DNA from: Bacteroidota bacterium
GTDB lineage: Bacteria; Bacteroidota; Ignavibacteria; Ignavibacteriales; Ignavibacteriaceae
Assembly: GCA_023406915.1 (NCBI GenBank)
Contig: JAEXTR010000353.1
Span: 1-29,989 of the forward strand
Length of the DNA stretch: 29,989 nt
Reading direction: 5' to 3'
Shown here piece after piece: positions 1 to 7,376 of this stretch. A program made the translations under genes and the position numbers. Numbering within the stretch: the first letter of the stretch is position 1; the number at the start of each line of letters is the position of its first letter. A model generated the notes under the pieces. It was not told the origin of the DNA, ran no database searches, and saw only the letters and a list, made by a program, of their open reading frames with translations.

Positions 1-966
1 ATTGGGTTCACTGCTTTTGATATGTATGCTCACCCATTTGCTGCAGAAACCCGGTTTGTTCCATCGTATGCATCAAGACCCGGTGGGGTAGAACTGCTAT
101 TCGACCATAAAAACCGTATCTGGCACAGAGGTACCGAAATTGGCTTCAGGCTCCATCGCTCCTATCAGTCAATAGTCCATTTCTTCGGCTTCGGGAATGA
201 GAGTGTGTATAACCGGGATGTGGCAAAGGATGATGCGTACAAGGTAGAACAGGAGATTCTTGGTGCCGTTGCTTCGTTGACGATTGCTCCGGGCGCACCC
301 TTTCATGTAACCGCAGAGGCAGCGCTGGAGCGCCTGACTACCTCACTCCGAAACCCCGTTCTGCTCAGCAGCGCACCATATACTGATTATGGTATTGGCT
401 GAATGGATCGGCTCCGCCTTAACCTGTTTATGCAGTTCGATACCCGTGATAATAAGGATAATGCTGCAAAAGGTGTATATCTGTCCGCACTGACACAGGC
501 ATTCATTGGCCTTCGTGGTGAAGTGCCTCATTTTAGAACTGCTGCCGATGCCCGCTTTTTTATCAGAACTGGTCTGCCTGGTGATCTAGTGCTTGCACAG
601 CGGTTTGGCGGCGAAAAGGTTTTTGGAAGATTTCCATTTTTTAGTGGTGCATTTATCGGGGATTATAAGGGGCTTCGTGGCTTCTCACGGGAACGCTTTG
701 TAGGGGAAGGCTCCCTTTTTTCACAAACGGAGTTCAGAGTGAAACTGCTCAGACCAAAGATCATCATTAGATGTGACCTTGGTATGTTTGGCTTCGCAGA
801 AACTGCCCGCGTGTTCGCATCGGGTGAGCCCAGCAGGAGGTGGCATTCCTCAATCGGAGCCGGTTTGTGGGTTTCATACCTCAATGGGATGATTACCGGA
901 ACGGCGTATGCTGCCTTCTCAGTTGACGGTACCTACCTGTCAGTAGATTCAAGGATGGCTTTTTAA
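1..966 (+). pseudogene. Omp85/surface-antigen-type outer membrane beta-barrel, 3' part, interrupted by in-frame TGA
   Basis: The reading frame is open from base 1, so the gene starts upstream of the window. It runs to a TGA at 400-402, then continues in the same frame from an ATG at 403 to a TAA at 964-966. The part before the stop carries FFGFGNESVYNRD, typical of barrel domains in BamA/TamA or metallophosphoesterase-Omp85 fusion proteins. The part after it has FDTRDNKDNAAKGVYL, the DTRDN...G-Y-L signature of Omp85 barrels, a GLRGF loop motif, and a terminal Phe (SRMAF) as expected for a Bam-recognised beta-signal. Both halves are therefore one barrel. No Shine-Dalgarno sequence precedes the ATG at 403, so independent translation of the second half is unlikely. 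It may be a nonsense-mutated pseudogene or carry a sequence error. The N-terminal domain that would separate BamA, TamA and fusion proteins is outside the window. Confidence 0.75.
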
Positions 967-1518
967 AGCTTCCTGTTGTGCGTAATACTCTTTCCTGAGT
1001 ATCCCCATTACATAAAAGTCGCAATACTTGTTGTTGTGGTACATTGCCTCGCGTAATGTTCCCTCAATAGTGAAGCCTGCTTTCTGATATGCCTTAACAC
1101 CCTTGGTGTTTTCAACAGCCACATGAAGTTGTACACGGTTCAGATTCAGAATGTCAAATGCGTAGTGCAGCATCAGTCTTGTTGCCTCTGATCCGTACCC
1201 TTTTGACCATGATCCGGGATCATAAATTGCAATATAGAAGACCGCTGCCCTGCTCACCAGATCGATACGTACAAATGCGGTCTGTCCTACTGCTTCATCC
1301 GTTGCGGATTCGCAAATGGTAAAAAGTGCTGTCTCCTTGCCTGAGGACCAGCTCTGCTGCTCCGCTGCTGCCATTTCTCTGGTGACGGGTTGAAAGAGAA
1401 ATAATGTCTCTCTTAAAGCAGGATCATTCTTCCCCCGCTCCACAAGTGGGATGTCATCCTGGGACACAGGACGCAGATAGATACTGGTGCCGTTAAGAAA
1501 TGTAACCTGCTTGTTCAT
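949..1518 (-). CDS. RimJ/RimL-family GNAT N-acetyltransferase
   Basis: This is a 189-aa cytoplasmic GNAT-fold enzyme expected to transfer acetyl from acetyl-CoA to an amine, as in ribosomal-protein or small-molecule acetyltransferases. The N-terminus reads NGTSIYLRPVSQDD, the usual first strand of the family. The acetyl-CoA-binding motif A region is WSKGYGSEATRLM, and motif B follows as VENTKGVKAYQKAGF with a downstream EGTLRE, the RimJ/RimL pattern. The start at 1518 is preferred because GAAGGA lies six bases upstream. An upstream in-frame ATG at 1581 would add 21 residues that match nothing in the family. The substrate cannot be read from sequence. The stop overlaps the end of the converging Omp85 frame by 18 bases, and the 111-bp gap to the divergent kinase gene presumably holds both promoters. 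Confidence 0.85.
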   Translation of the reverse strand: MNKQVTFLNGTSIYLRPVSQDDIPLVERGKNDPALRETLFLFQPVTREMAAAEQQSWSSGKETALFTICESATDEAVGQTAFVRIDLVSRAAVFYIAIYDPGSWSKGYGSEATRLMLHYAFDILNLNRVQLHVAVENTKGVKAYQKAGFTIEGTLREAMYHNNKYCDFYVMGILRKEYYAQQEALKSHP

Positions 1519-1629
1519 TAAAAATCCTTCGTTTTTCGCATAAAAATAGCTAGCCAAAATTAAACATAATTGCCGAAACAACGATAATACAGCACTGAAA
1601 CGAAAGAGTAATGTTGATCGGAATACCGT

Positions 1630-2775
1630 ATGACAAATATGACAGAATTTGACTCGCCCGACCGGAAGTCACTGCAAGAGGTGCTCCTGGAGCGCCATGC
1701 TTTAATGGATAATCCTCTGTTGCAGCAGATGCTTGAAGGGTTTCCCGAAATGGTTGTGGTTGTAAATGAGGAACGGCAGATTGTTGCGTGGAACAAGGCG
1801 ATGTTTCTCGCATTGGGAGTGAAATCTCCTGACCAGGTTGTCGGGTTGAGATTCGGAGAAGCTGTCAATTGCGTCCATAAGGAAGTGAACTCCGGTGGCT
1901 GTGGTACCTCAAAGTTTTGTGCTGAATGCGGTGCTGCCAATGCACTTAGGCAAACCCGTATAACTCAGGAGCGAAATGCAAAAGAATGCAGAATTACGGT
2001 TGTAAAGGATGGCGTCGAATTCTCCCATGATTACTTCGTGACTTCAGCTCCTCTGTTCATCAATGAAAAATTTTACATTCTCTTCTCAGTTATTGATAAT
2101 AGTGCTCTGAAGCGGCGCGAAGCACTTGAACGGGTTTTCTTCCACGATGTCCTCAACACTTCTGGCATCGTAAGTGGTATCTCTGAAATGCTGAAGTATG
2201 AAAGTGATGCAGAGGAAAGGAATGAGTTGCAAACAATCCTTGAACATTCCAGCAAACAGCTGAATGAGGAAATTCTGTTTCAGAGAAGTATCCTTTATGC
2301 TGAACGTGGCGATCTTGTACTGAACCCTGAAAAAGTCCCGGCGTCTCTGCTCCTCTCTTCTGCGTATGAATTGTATCGTCGGCACGATTTGGCAAAAGGG
2401 AAACAGATCATTCTCCATAGTTCGGATGAGGAGATTGTTGTCGAAACTGACGCACTAATAATGAAGCGGTGCCTCGGTAACCTCCTCAAAAATGCTCTTG
2501 AAGCATCAAAACCGGGTGAAAAGGTTGAACTTCGTGCAGAGCGTGAGGGTATGAGTGTGCTCTTTCATGTAATCAGTGAACCATTGATTCCAATAAACAT
2601 CCAACTCTCTCTCTTTAAACGCTCCTTCTCTACTAAAGGTGGTGTTGGCAGAGGTCTCGGAACCTATAGTATTAAACTTTTTGTTGAGCAATATCTAAAA
2701 GGCGAAGTCTGGTTTATTTCCCGTCCGGGGGAAGGAACCCGTTTCTCTGTTCGCCTGCCGCTTCAGATCCCGTAA
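1630..2775 (+). CDS. Soluble PAS-type sensor histidine kinase with five-cysteine motif (copy 1)
   Basis: This is a 381-aa protein with no signal peptide or membrane segment, so it should sense a cytoplasmic signal. Residues ~30-160 form a PAS-like domain (FPEMVVVVNEERQIVAWN). Its middle holds Cys81, Cys91, Cys97, Cys100 and Cys120 (GGCGTSKFCAECGA, then ECRITV), a pattern suited to a metal or iron-sulfur site. Residues ~165-225 are the dimerisation/phosphoacceptor helix with FFHDVLN; His172 is the likely phosphorylation site. Residues ~265-378 are the GHKL ATPase, with N-box NLLKNALEA (Asn284, Asn288), F-box SLFKRSFSTK and G2-box GRGLGTYS. The usual G1 motif DxGxG is missing: the position reads ISEPLIP. 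The next gene is a paralogue in the same orientation. No response regulator is encoded nearby, so this is an orphan kinase. Ligand and partner are unknown. Confidence 0.85.
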   Translation: MTNMTEFDSPDRKSLQEVLLERHALMDNPLLQQMLEGFPEMVVVVNEERQIVAWNKAMFLALGVKSPDQVVGLRFGEAVNCVHKEVNSGGCGTSKFCAECGAANALRQTRITQERNAKECRITVVKDGVEFSHDYFVTSAPLFINEKFYILFSVIDNSALKRREALERVFFHDVLNTSGIVSGISEMLKYESDAEERNELQTILEHSSKQLNEEILFQRSILYAERGDLVLNPEKVPASLLLSSAYELYRRHDLAKGKQIILHSSDEEIVVETDALIMKRCLGNLLKNALEASKPGEKVELRAEREGMSVLFHVISEPLIPINIQLSLFKRSFSTKGGVGRGLGTYSIKLFVEQYLKGEVWFISRPGEGTRFSVRLPLQIP

Positions 2776-2856
2776 AATTGGTTGTTTCCTGCGAAGCGTT
2801 TATTTTAGCACGTTACAATAAATTCAATTGTTCATTTTAGGATCAAATACACTTCA

Positions 2857-3993
2857 ATGGAAACAAAATTCGATTTACCTGATAGGGTCGCTTTAGATGA
2901 GGCGCACCGAAAGAGAGCTGCACTCTTTTCGCAAGTCCCCTTTTGGATGCTTCTGAAAGATCTTCCTGAAATGATTGTAATACTGTCTCATTCAAGACAG
3001 GTAATCTATTATAATGATTCTTTCGGGGAATACACTGGTGCTGCAGATGAAAATGAGTTCATCGGTAAAAGACTTGGTGAAGTGCTGCATTGTCGGAACC
3101 GTGATGGAGCACCGCATGGGTGTGGCACTACCGAACAATGCGAGTGTTGTGGGGCGGGTCAGGCAATCTATAATACCCGCCTGTTGCAGAAAAGGCAGTA
3201 CGGCGAGTGCAACATGACCGTTGATAGAGACGATAAAGAAACATCTCTCTCACTCGAAGTGTATAGTAATCCAATCTATATCGGAGAGGAGTTGTTTTAC
3301 GTTCTGAGTATCAGGGATATTATGACGAAAAAGCATGAACATGCTCTGGACAGAACCTTTTTCCACGATATTCTCAATTCTGTATCCTCTCTTCGGGGTC
3401 TGATCGATATTCTTCCTCAGGCTGATGAGGAAGATTTCGAAGCTATCCATAACCGTGTTAGGCAGATAGTTGCTCAGGTAATTGATGAGATTCTCTTTCA
3501 GCGCGAACTGAAGTACGCTGAAACGGGGCATATGTTCATTCGGTTACGTCCAGTCTCCCTCCAGAAGGTCTTCGCCGCTGTACGGGATTTTTATGGATTA
3601 GTGGCTGAATCACAGGAGGTTATTCTCCATTTCATCCTTGGAGATGGAAACCTCAACGCAAATTCTGATCGTTTGCTGCTTGTCCGGTCACTGAGCAATC
3701 TCGTAAAAAACGCGCTGGAATCATCAGGTCCTGGTGATGAAGTTGTTGTGAATGCAGAACAGCTTGACGGGATTGTCGTCATTTCAGTGCAAAATCGGCG
3801 CCCCATTCCAGATGCAGTCCGAAACTCAATCTTTACACGCTTTGCTACCACCAAAAAGGAACGGGGGAGAGGTATAGGTACCTATAGCGTGAAACTCTTT
3901 GTAGAACAATATCTTGCAGGGAAAGTGGATTTTACTTCTTCTGACGAAGAAGGAACCATCTTTACTATTCAGATACCAGCCGCAGAGGCATAA
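2857..3993 (+). CDS. Soluble PAS-type sensor histidine kinase with five-cysteine motif (copy 2)
   Basis: This 378-aa protein is a clear paralogue of the preceding gene with the same domain order. Its PAS-like domain covers ~28-155 (LPEMIVILSHSRQVIYYN). Cys79, Cys89, Cys95, Cys98 and Cys118 have exactly the spacing of copy 1, plus an extra Cys97. The phosphoacceptor helix has FFHDILN with His170. The ATPase domain has N-box NLVKNALES (Asn281, Asn285), F-box-like SIFTRFATTK and G2-box GRGIGTYS. The G1 site reads QNRRPIP, so the family's usual NPG-IP variant of DxGxG is changed here too. The 81-bp gap to copy 1 allows co-transcription or a separate promoter; only a weak AGGA (2841-2844) lies upstream of the start. 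A hairpin follows the stop. It could form homodimers, or heterodimers with copy 1. The signal, likely redox or metal related from the cysteines, is inferred. Confidence 0.85.
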   Translation: METKFDLPDRVALDEAHRKRAALFSQVPFWMLLKDLPEMIVILSHSRQVIYYNDSFGEYTGAADENEFIGKRLGEVLHCRNRDGAPHGCGTTEQCECCGAGQAIYNTRLLQKRQYGECNMTVDRDDKETSLSLEVYSNPIYIGEELFYVLSIRDIMTKKHEHALDRTFFHDILNSVSSLRGLIDILPQADEEDFEAIHNRVRQIVAQVIDEILFQRELKYAETGHMFIRLRPVSLQKVFAAVRDFYGLVAESQEVILHFILGDGNLNANSDRLLLVRSLSNLVKNALESSGPGDEVVVNAEQLDGIVVISVQNRRPIPDAVRNSIFTRFATTKKERGRGIGTYSVKLFVEQYLAGKVDFTSSDEEGTIFTIQIPAAEA

Positions 3994-4016
3994 TACTTTA
4001 ATTTCCATTTTAAACT

Positions 4017-4042
4017 GACGGGTCAGCCCTTACTGATCCGTC
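4017..4042 (+). terminator. Hairpin after the kinase pair, possible terminator
   Basis: GACGGGTCAG at 4017-4026 pairs with CTGATCCGTC at 4033-4042 (ten pairs, one of them G-U) around a six-base loop. It begins 24 bases after the second kinase stop. No T-run follows, so it is not a classical intrinsic terminator. It may stabilise the 3' end or assist termination. Confidence 0.4.
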
Positions 4043-4130
4043 CGCCTAGTATCATCATTCATCGGTTAAAATCCGCCGTTCATCCAAAATAATTACGCCG
4101 TTTTTCAATAAGGATATATTTTACCGTACA

Positions 4131-4148
4131 GAATATGAGGAAATATTC
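4131..4148. promoter_or_regulatory. Perfect inverted repeat upstream of tetR, candidate operator
   Basis: GAATAT and ATATTC face each other across a six-base spacer (GAGGAA), about 117 bases before the tetR start. TetR-family repressors commonly bind such dyads near their own promoter. It shares the GAAT/ATTC half-site ends with a second dyad at 4233-4248. The region is AT-rich, so chance symmetry is possible. Confidence 0.35.
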
Positions 4149-4232
4149 AAATAGTGAACAGGTAAAATGAACTAAATTTAATAATTCATTATAAATACTT
4201 GATTTTCAATATCTGAATAACTAGTTTTGTTG

Positions 4233-4248
4233 ATGAATTTATATTCAT
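4233..4248. promoter_or_regulatory. Perfect inverted repeat just before tetR, candidate operator
   Basis: ATGAAT and ATTCAT flank a four-base centre (TTAT), ending 16 bases before the tetR ATG and just upstream of its ribosome-binding region (GGAAAG at 4257-4262). The position would let a bound repressor block transcription of the whole efflux operon. This is an inference from symmetry and location. Confidence 0.35.
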
Positions 4249-4264
4249 TTTTTATTGGAAAGTA

Positions 4265-4906
4265 ATGGATACGTCATCATTAAGCAGAAAAGAACGAGAA
4301 AAACTTCAGCGAAAAAAGGAAATCCTTGCAGCTGCTACAAACCTGTTTGCACGCAAAGGTTACCGGGAAACAACGCTGGAAGATATCGCTGCCGAGGCTG
4401 AGTTTGGCACCGGTACACTCTACAATTATTTCGCCTCCAAAGAGGACATCTTTAAAAGCATCCTGAAACAGCAGTTCGAAGAAGGGATTGAAAGAATCTC
4501 TGAGTATGAAGCCACCACTGGCACATTTAAAGAGTTTATGCTCGAGTATGTTTCAGGGCAGTTTAATTACCTGCAGCAAAATATGAACGGAATAAAACTG
4601 GTCATCGCATTCTATACGAGCATGTATGATCACCCGATATCCAAGAATGATCCGGAGTTAACCGCTCTACAGAATAGGCACGACCAGATCATGAACAGGA
4701 GAATTGAAAAGGGGATCAAGGATAAAGAGATAAAAGCATATCCACCGGACATGATCCGTCGTTACCTGGATGGGTTCTTGTTCCCGTATTTTGCCCAACT
4801 CTTGATTGAAGAAAAAGAATCAATTCCAAATCCCAAAGCTCACATCGATTTTATAATGGATGTACTGATGGGCGGAATTCAATATGATAAACCGGAGAAA
4901 CAGTGA
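4265..4906 (+). CDS. TetR/AcrR-family transcriptional regulator of the efflux operon
   Basis: This 213-aa protein has an N-terminal TetR DNA-binding domain at ~15-65: the KKEILAAATNLFARKGYRET helix region, then TLEDIAAEAEFGTGTLYNYF, whose GTLYNYF is the recognition helix, and then SKEDIF. The remaining ~145 residues form the variable ligand-binding and dimerisation domain, probably for the pump's own substrates. It is the first gene of an operon with the outer membrane channel, adaptor and RND pump. Its TGA stop overlaps the GTG start of the next gene (GTGA), so the two are translationally coupled. By analogy with AcrR-type regulators it is expected to repress the operon until an inducer binds. 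Two inverted repeats upstream are candidate binding sites. The inducer is unknown. Confidence 0.92.
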   Translation: MDTSSLSRKEREKLQRKKEILAAATNLFARKGYRETTLEDIAAEAEFGTGTLYNYFASKEDIFKSILKQQFEEGIERISEYEATTGTFKEFMLEYVSGQFNYLQQNMNGIKLVIAFYTSMYDHPISKNDPELTALQNRHDQIMNRRIEKGIKDKEIKAYPPDMIRRYLDGFLFPYFAQLLIEEKESIPNPKAHIDFIMDVLMGGIQYDKPEKQ

Positions 4907-6276
4907 AAAATAACTATGTCCTCGCACTTGTATGTGCCTTGCTGATTACCGCTCAGGGTGTTCAGTTTGGTCAGGAACAAGCCACCCGGGTAGTGGAGAC
5001 CGGTCAAACCGTCTCACTTACTTTATCGGTAGCGATCCAGCGGGCACTCGAATACAACAAAGATATCCTGATCGCAAAAGAAGATGTAAAAAAATCAGAT
5101 GCCCAGATAGGGGAGGCATATAGTAACGCATTTCCCCATATTACCCTCGAGGCAACTTACACCCGGTACATTGAGCTACCGGTACTCTTTCTACCACCCA
5201 ATACGGCGTTCAATCCGAGTTCTGCAACACAGACAATCAAACTGGGCTCTGATAACAGCTTTTCTGTGGGTGCTTCTCTGAGTCAGGTGCTTTTTAATGC
5301 TAAGGTAAATAATGCTATCCGAATTGCCGAAGATTATGAAGCATTTAACAGACAAAATCTCCAGGCTACTACAGAGGATGTGATTCTGGCGGTAAAGCAA
5401 ACGTTCTATGGTGTTCTTCTCCTGAGAAAGGTTGTTGAAGTAAACCGTGAAGGTCTTGACCTGGCATCAGCGAACTTTGAAAATGTAAAGCTTCTCTTTA
5501 AAGAAGGTCTGGTTTCAGAATTTGATCTTCTCCGCGCTGAAGTTCAAAAAGCTAATCAGGAACCGGAAGTCAGCAAGGCGGAAAACAACCTTGAGGTTGC
5601 TATGAATGCACTGCGAAATCTTCTGGGGTACCCGCTTGATCAGCCAATCGAAATCGGTGAGGATCTGGAATTGCAGGAAATCCCGGAAATGACGCTGCGG
5701 AATGAAAGCCCCTTCTTGCTGGAAAAGAACAGTACTTTGAAGGGTCTCCGCTATTTGGAACGTATTTATGACAGGAATATTGCAATCGAGGAATCTGACT
5801 ACTACCCAACTTTAGCGGCATTCAGTCAATATCAGTACCAGACACAGGATAATACCTTTGATTTTTCGAAGTTCAATTGGGCAACAAACTTCCTGGTAGG
5901 GTTACAGGTTTCGTACCCTATTTTCTCTGGCTGGAGCACAAAAAATAGAGTACAACAGGCAGAAATAGATAAAGAAAAGGCAACCCTTACCCGCTTAAAG
6001 GCTGAAGATGGTCTCCAGATTCAGGCTCGTGATGCAGAACTGAAAATGCTTGAAGCTAAAAAGCGAATCTCTGCTCAGACCAAAACCGCGGAACAGGCTC
6101 AGCGCGCCGTTGAGATTGCAACCGTCAGGTTCAAAAGTGGTATGGGAACACAGCTCGAACTGATTGATGCACAGGTAGCGCTTTCCCGCAGCAGAACACT
6201 CGAAGCACAATCGGTCTATGATTACATGGCAGCCCGCGCTCAGTGGGAACGACTAACCGGTTACACAGCACAATAA
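4903..6276 (+). CDS. TolC-like outer membrane efflux protein
   Basis: This 457-aa OEP-family protein starts at a GTG inside the tetR stop. A signal peptide (~1-23, hydrophobic ALVCALLITAQG) sends it to the envelope. Two internally similar OEP halves follow. The first begins with LTLSVAIQRALEYNKDILIAKE, typical of the family's first helix. A beta-strand region (LEATYTRYIELP, then SFSVGASLSQVLF) is followed by long alpha-helical stretches (~140-240 and ~350-450). The second half has YPTLAAFSQYQYQ and VGLQVSYPIFSGW, the matching barrel strands, and then a helix with ELIDAQVALSRSR. It should form the trimeric duct through the outer membrane for the RND pump encoded two genes downstream. The six-base gap to the next frame and the shared direction support one transcript. 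Confidence 0.93.
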   Translation: MKNNYVLALVCALLITAQGVQFGQEQATRVVETGQTVSLTLSVAIQRALEYNKDILIAKEDVKKSDAQIGEAYSNAFPHITLEATYTRYIELPVLFLPPNTAFNPSSATQTIKLGSDNSFSVGASLSQVLFNAKVNNAIRIAEDYEAFNRQNLQATTEDVILAVKQTFYGVLLLRKVVEVNREGLDLASANFENVKLLFKEGLVSEFDLLRAEVQKANQEPEVSKAENNLEVAMNALRNLLGYPLDQPIEIGEDLELQEIPEMTLRNESPFLLEKNSTLKGLRYLERIYDRNIAIEESDYYPTLAAFSQYQYQTQDNTFDFSKFNWATNFLVGLQVSYPIFSGWSTKNRVQQAEIDKEKATLTRLKAEDGLQIQARDAELKMLEAKKRISAQTKTAEQAQRAVEIATVRFKSGMGTQLELIDAQVALSRSRTLEAQSVYDYMAARAQWERLTGYTAQ

Positions 6277-6303
6277 CAGAAATTGAATACGGAGTATAAT
6301 ACG

Positions 6304-7350
6304 ATGAAAAAACCATTTGCCGTTGCAGTAATAGTTCTTACAGCAATGATGTTCCTTGCCGGTTGTGGTAAGGAGGAACAGGAAGTACGCGGTGTTGAAC
6401 AGATGAAAAAAGGCGATACCGTATCTGTACATGTCACTTCGATTATTAAAGAAAAGCTGTCCATGGAGAAGAAATTCTCAGGCAGTCTTGAGGGTGAAGA
6501 GCAGGCGACCGTTATTTCGCAGCTTGCCGAGCGTGTAGTTTCTGTCCCGTACAAGGTTGGCAGCTATGTTGGTGCTGGTACTGTACTGGTATATCTGGAT
6601 AAGGGAGGTGTTACCTCACAATATAATCAGGCGTATGCACAGCTGAAAAATGTGGAAACAAATCTGGAGAGAATGCGCTCACTCTACAAGGCGGGCGCTG
6701 TTGCCAAAGCGCAGCTGGATGATGTGCAAACTGGATACGATGTTGCAAAAGCAAACTTTGATGCAGCAAAACGATCTGTTGAGATTACTGCGCCTATCTC
6801 TGGTACCATTACTGAAAGCAAGATCAATGCTGGTGATTTCACAGCTCCGGGGGTGCCGCTGATGACGATTGCACAAATGAATAGTCTGAAGTCGATCTTT
6901 AGTATTGGTGAAGCAGACGTGCCATATTTGAAGCTGGGCCAGAACATCACGGTTTATTCTGATGTAAACCCATCCGTTACAACCACTGCACGAATCACAG
7001 AGATCGCAAAATCAGCGGAAACCGCCACACGTACTTTTACCGTGAAAGCAAACTTCAGGAATATCAACCAGCAATGGTTTAAGCCTGGAATGTTTATTAG
7101 TGCGATTCTCAGGCTTGATTCACCTGTTGAGAGTATGGTGTTGCCAAAGGAAAGTGTAACCTATGGTGAATCAGGTGCCAGTGTTATGATTGTTAAGGAT
7201 GGGAAAGCTCATCGCGTTCCTGTGACGGTTGGCTTACAGAATGATTCCATTGTAGAGATAGTGGCTGGACTTGAAGAAGGTCAGACAATAGTAACGTCTG
7301 GTGCTAACTTATTAAAAGAAGGAACTCCTGTCCGGATCCTTAGTAAATAA
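6304..7350 (+). CDS. RND efflux periplasmic adaptor lipoprotein (membrane fusion protein)
   Basis: This 348-aa HlyD/AcrA-type adaptor links the inner membrane pump to the outer membrane channel. The ATG at 6304 is chosen because GGAG sits nine bases upstream and the next residues form a lipoprotein signal with lipobox LAGC; Cys21 would be lipidated. A TTG at 6283 would add seven residues before the signal and is less likely. Domains in order: biotinyl-lipoyl half (VVSVPYKVGSYVGAGTVLVY), alpha-helical hairpin (~100-155, LKNVETNLERMRSLYKAGAV), second lipoyl half (ITAPISGTITESKINAGDF), beta-barrel (SIGEADVPYLKLGQ) and membrane-proximal domain (VPVTVGLQNDSIVEIVAGLE). The spacing to the pump gene is 26 bases. 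Substrate range cannot be told from the sequence. Confidence 0.93.
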   Translation: MKKPFAVAVIVLTAMMFLAGCGKEEQEVRGVEQMKKGDTVSVHVTSIIKEKLSMEKKFSGSLEGEEQATVISQLAERVVSVPYKVGSYVGAGTVLVYLDKGGVTSQYNQAYAQLKNVETNLERMRSLYKAGAVAKAQLDDVQTGYDVAKANFDAAKRSVEITAPISGTITESKINAGDFTAPGVPLMTIAQMNSLKSIFSIGEADVPYLKLGQNITVYSDVNPSVTTTARITEIAKSAETATRTFTVKANFRNINQQWFKPGMFISAILRLDSPVESMVLPKESVTYGESGASVMIVKDGKAHRVPVTVGLQNDSIVEIVAGLEEGQTIVTSGANLLKEGTPVRILSK

Positions 7351-7376
7351 CACGCCGGAAAGGAAAAGGAATTACT

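Noticed and set aside
400..402. TGA read as tryptophan or another recoding across the genome
   Set aside because: TGA is the natural stop of other genes here (tetR at 4904-4906, CNNM-type gene at 25848-25850, GNAT gene, second methyltransferase), so the standard code applies.
1519..1581. Longer GNAT protein from an upstream ATG at 1581
   Set aside because: The extra 21 residues do not fit the family, and the internal ATG at 1518 has a good GAAGGA ribosome-binding site.
2776..2856. Small gene or RNA between the two kinase genes
   Set aside because: The 81 bases contain no start with a ribosome-binding site and no convincing hairpin.
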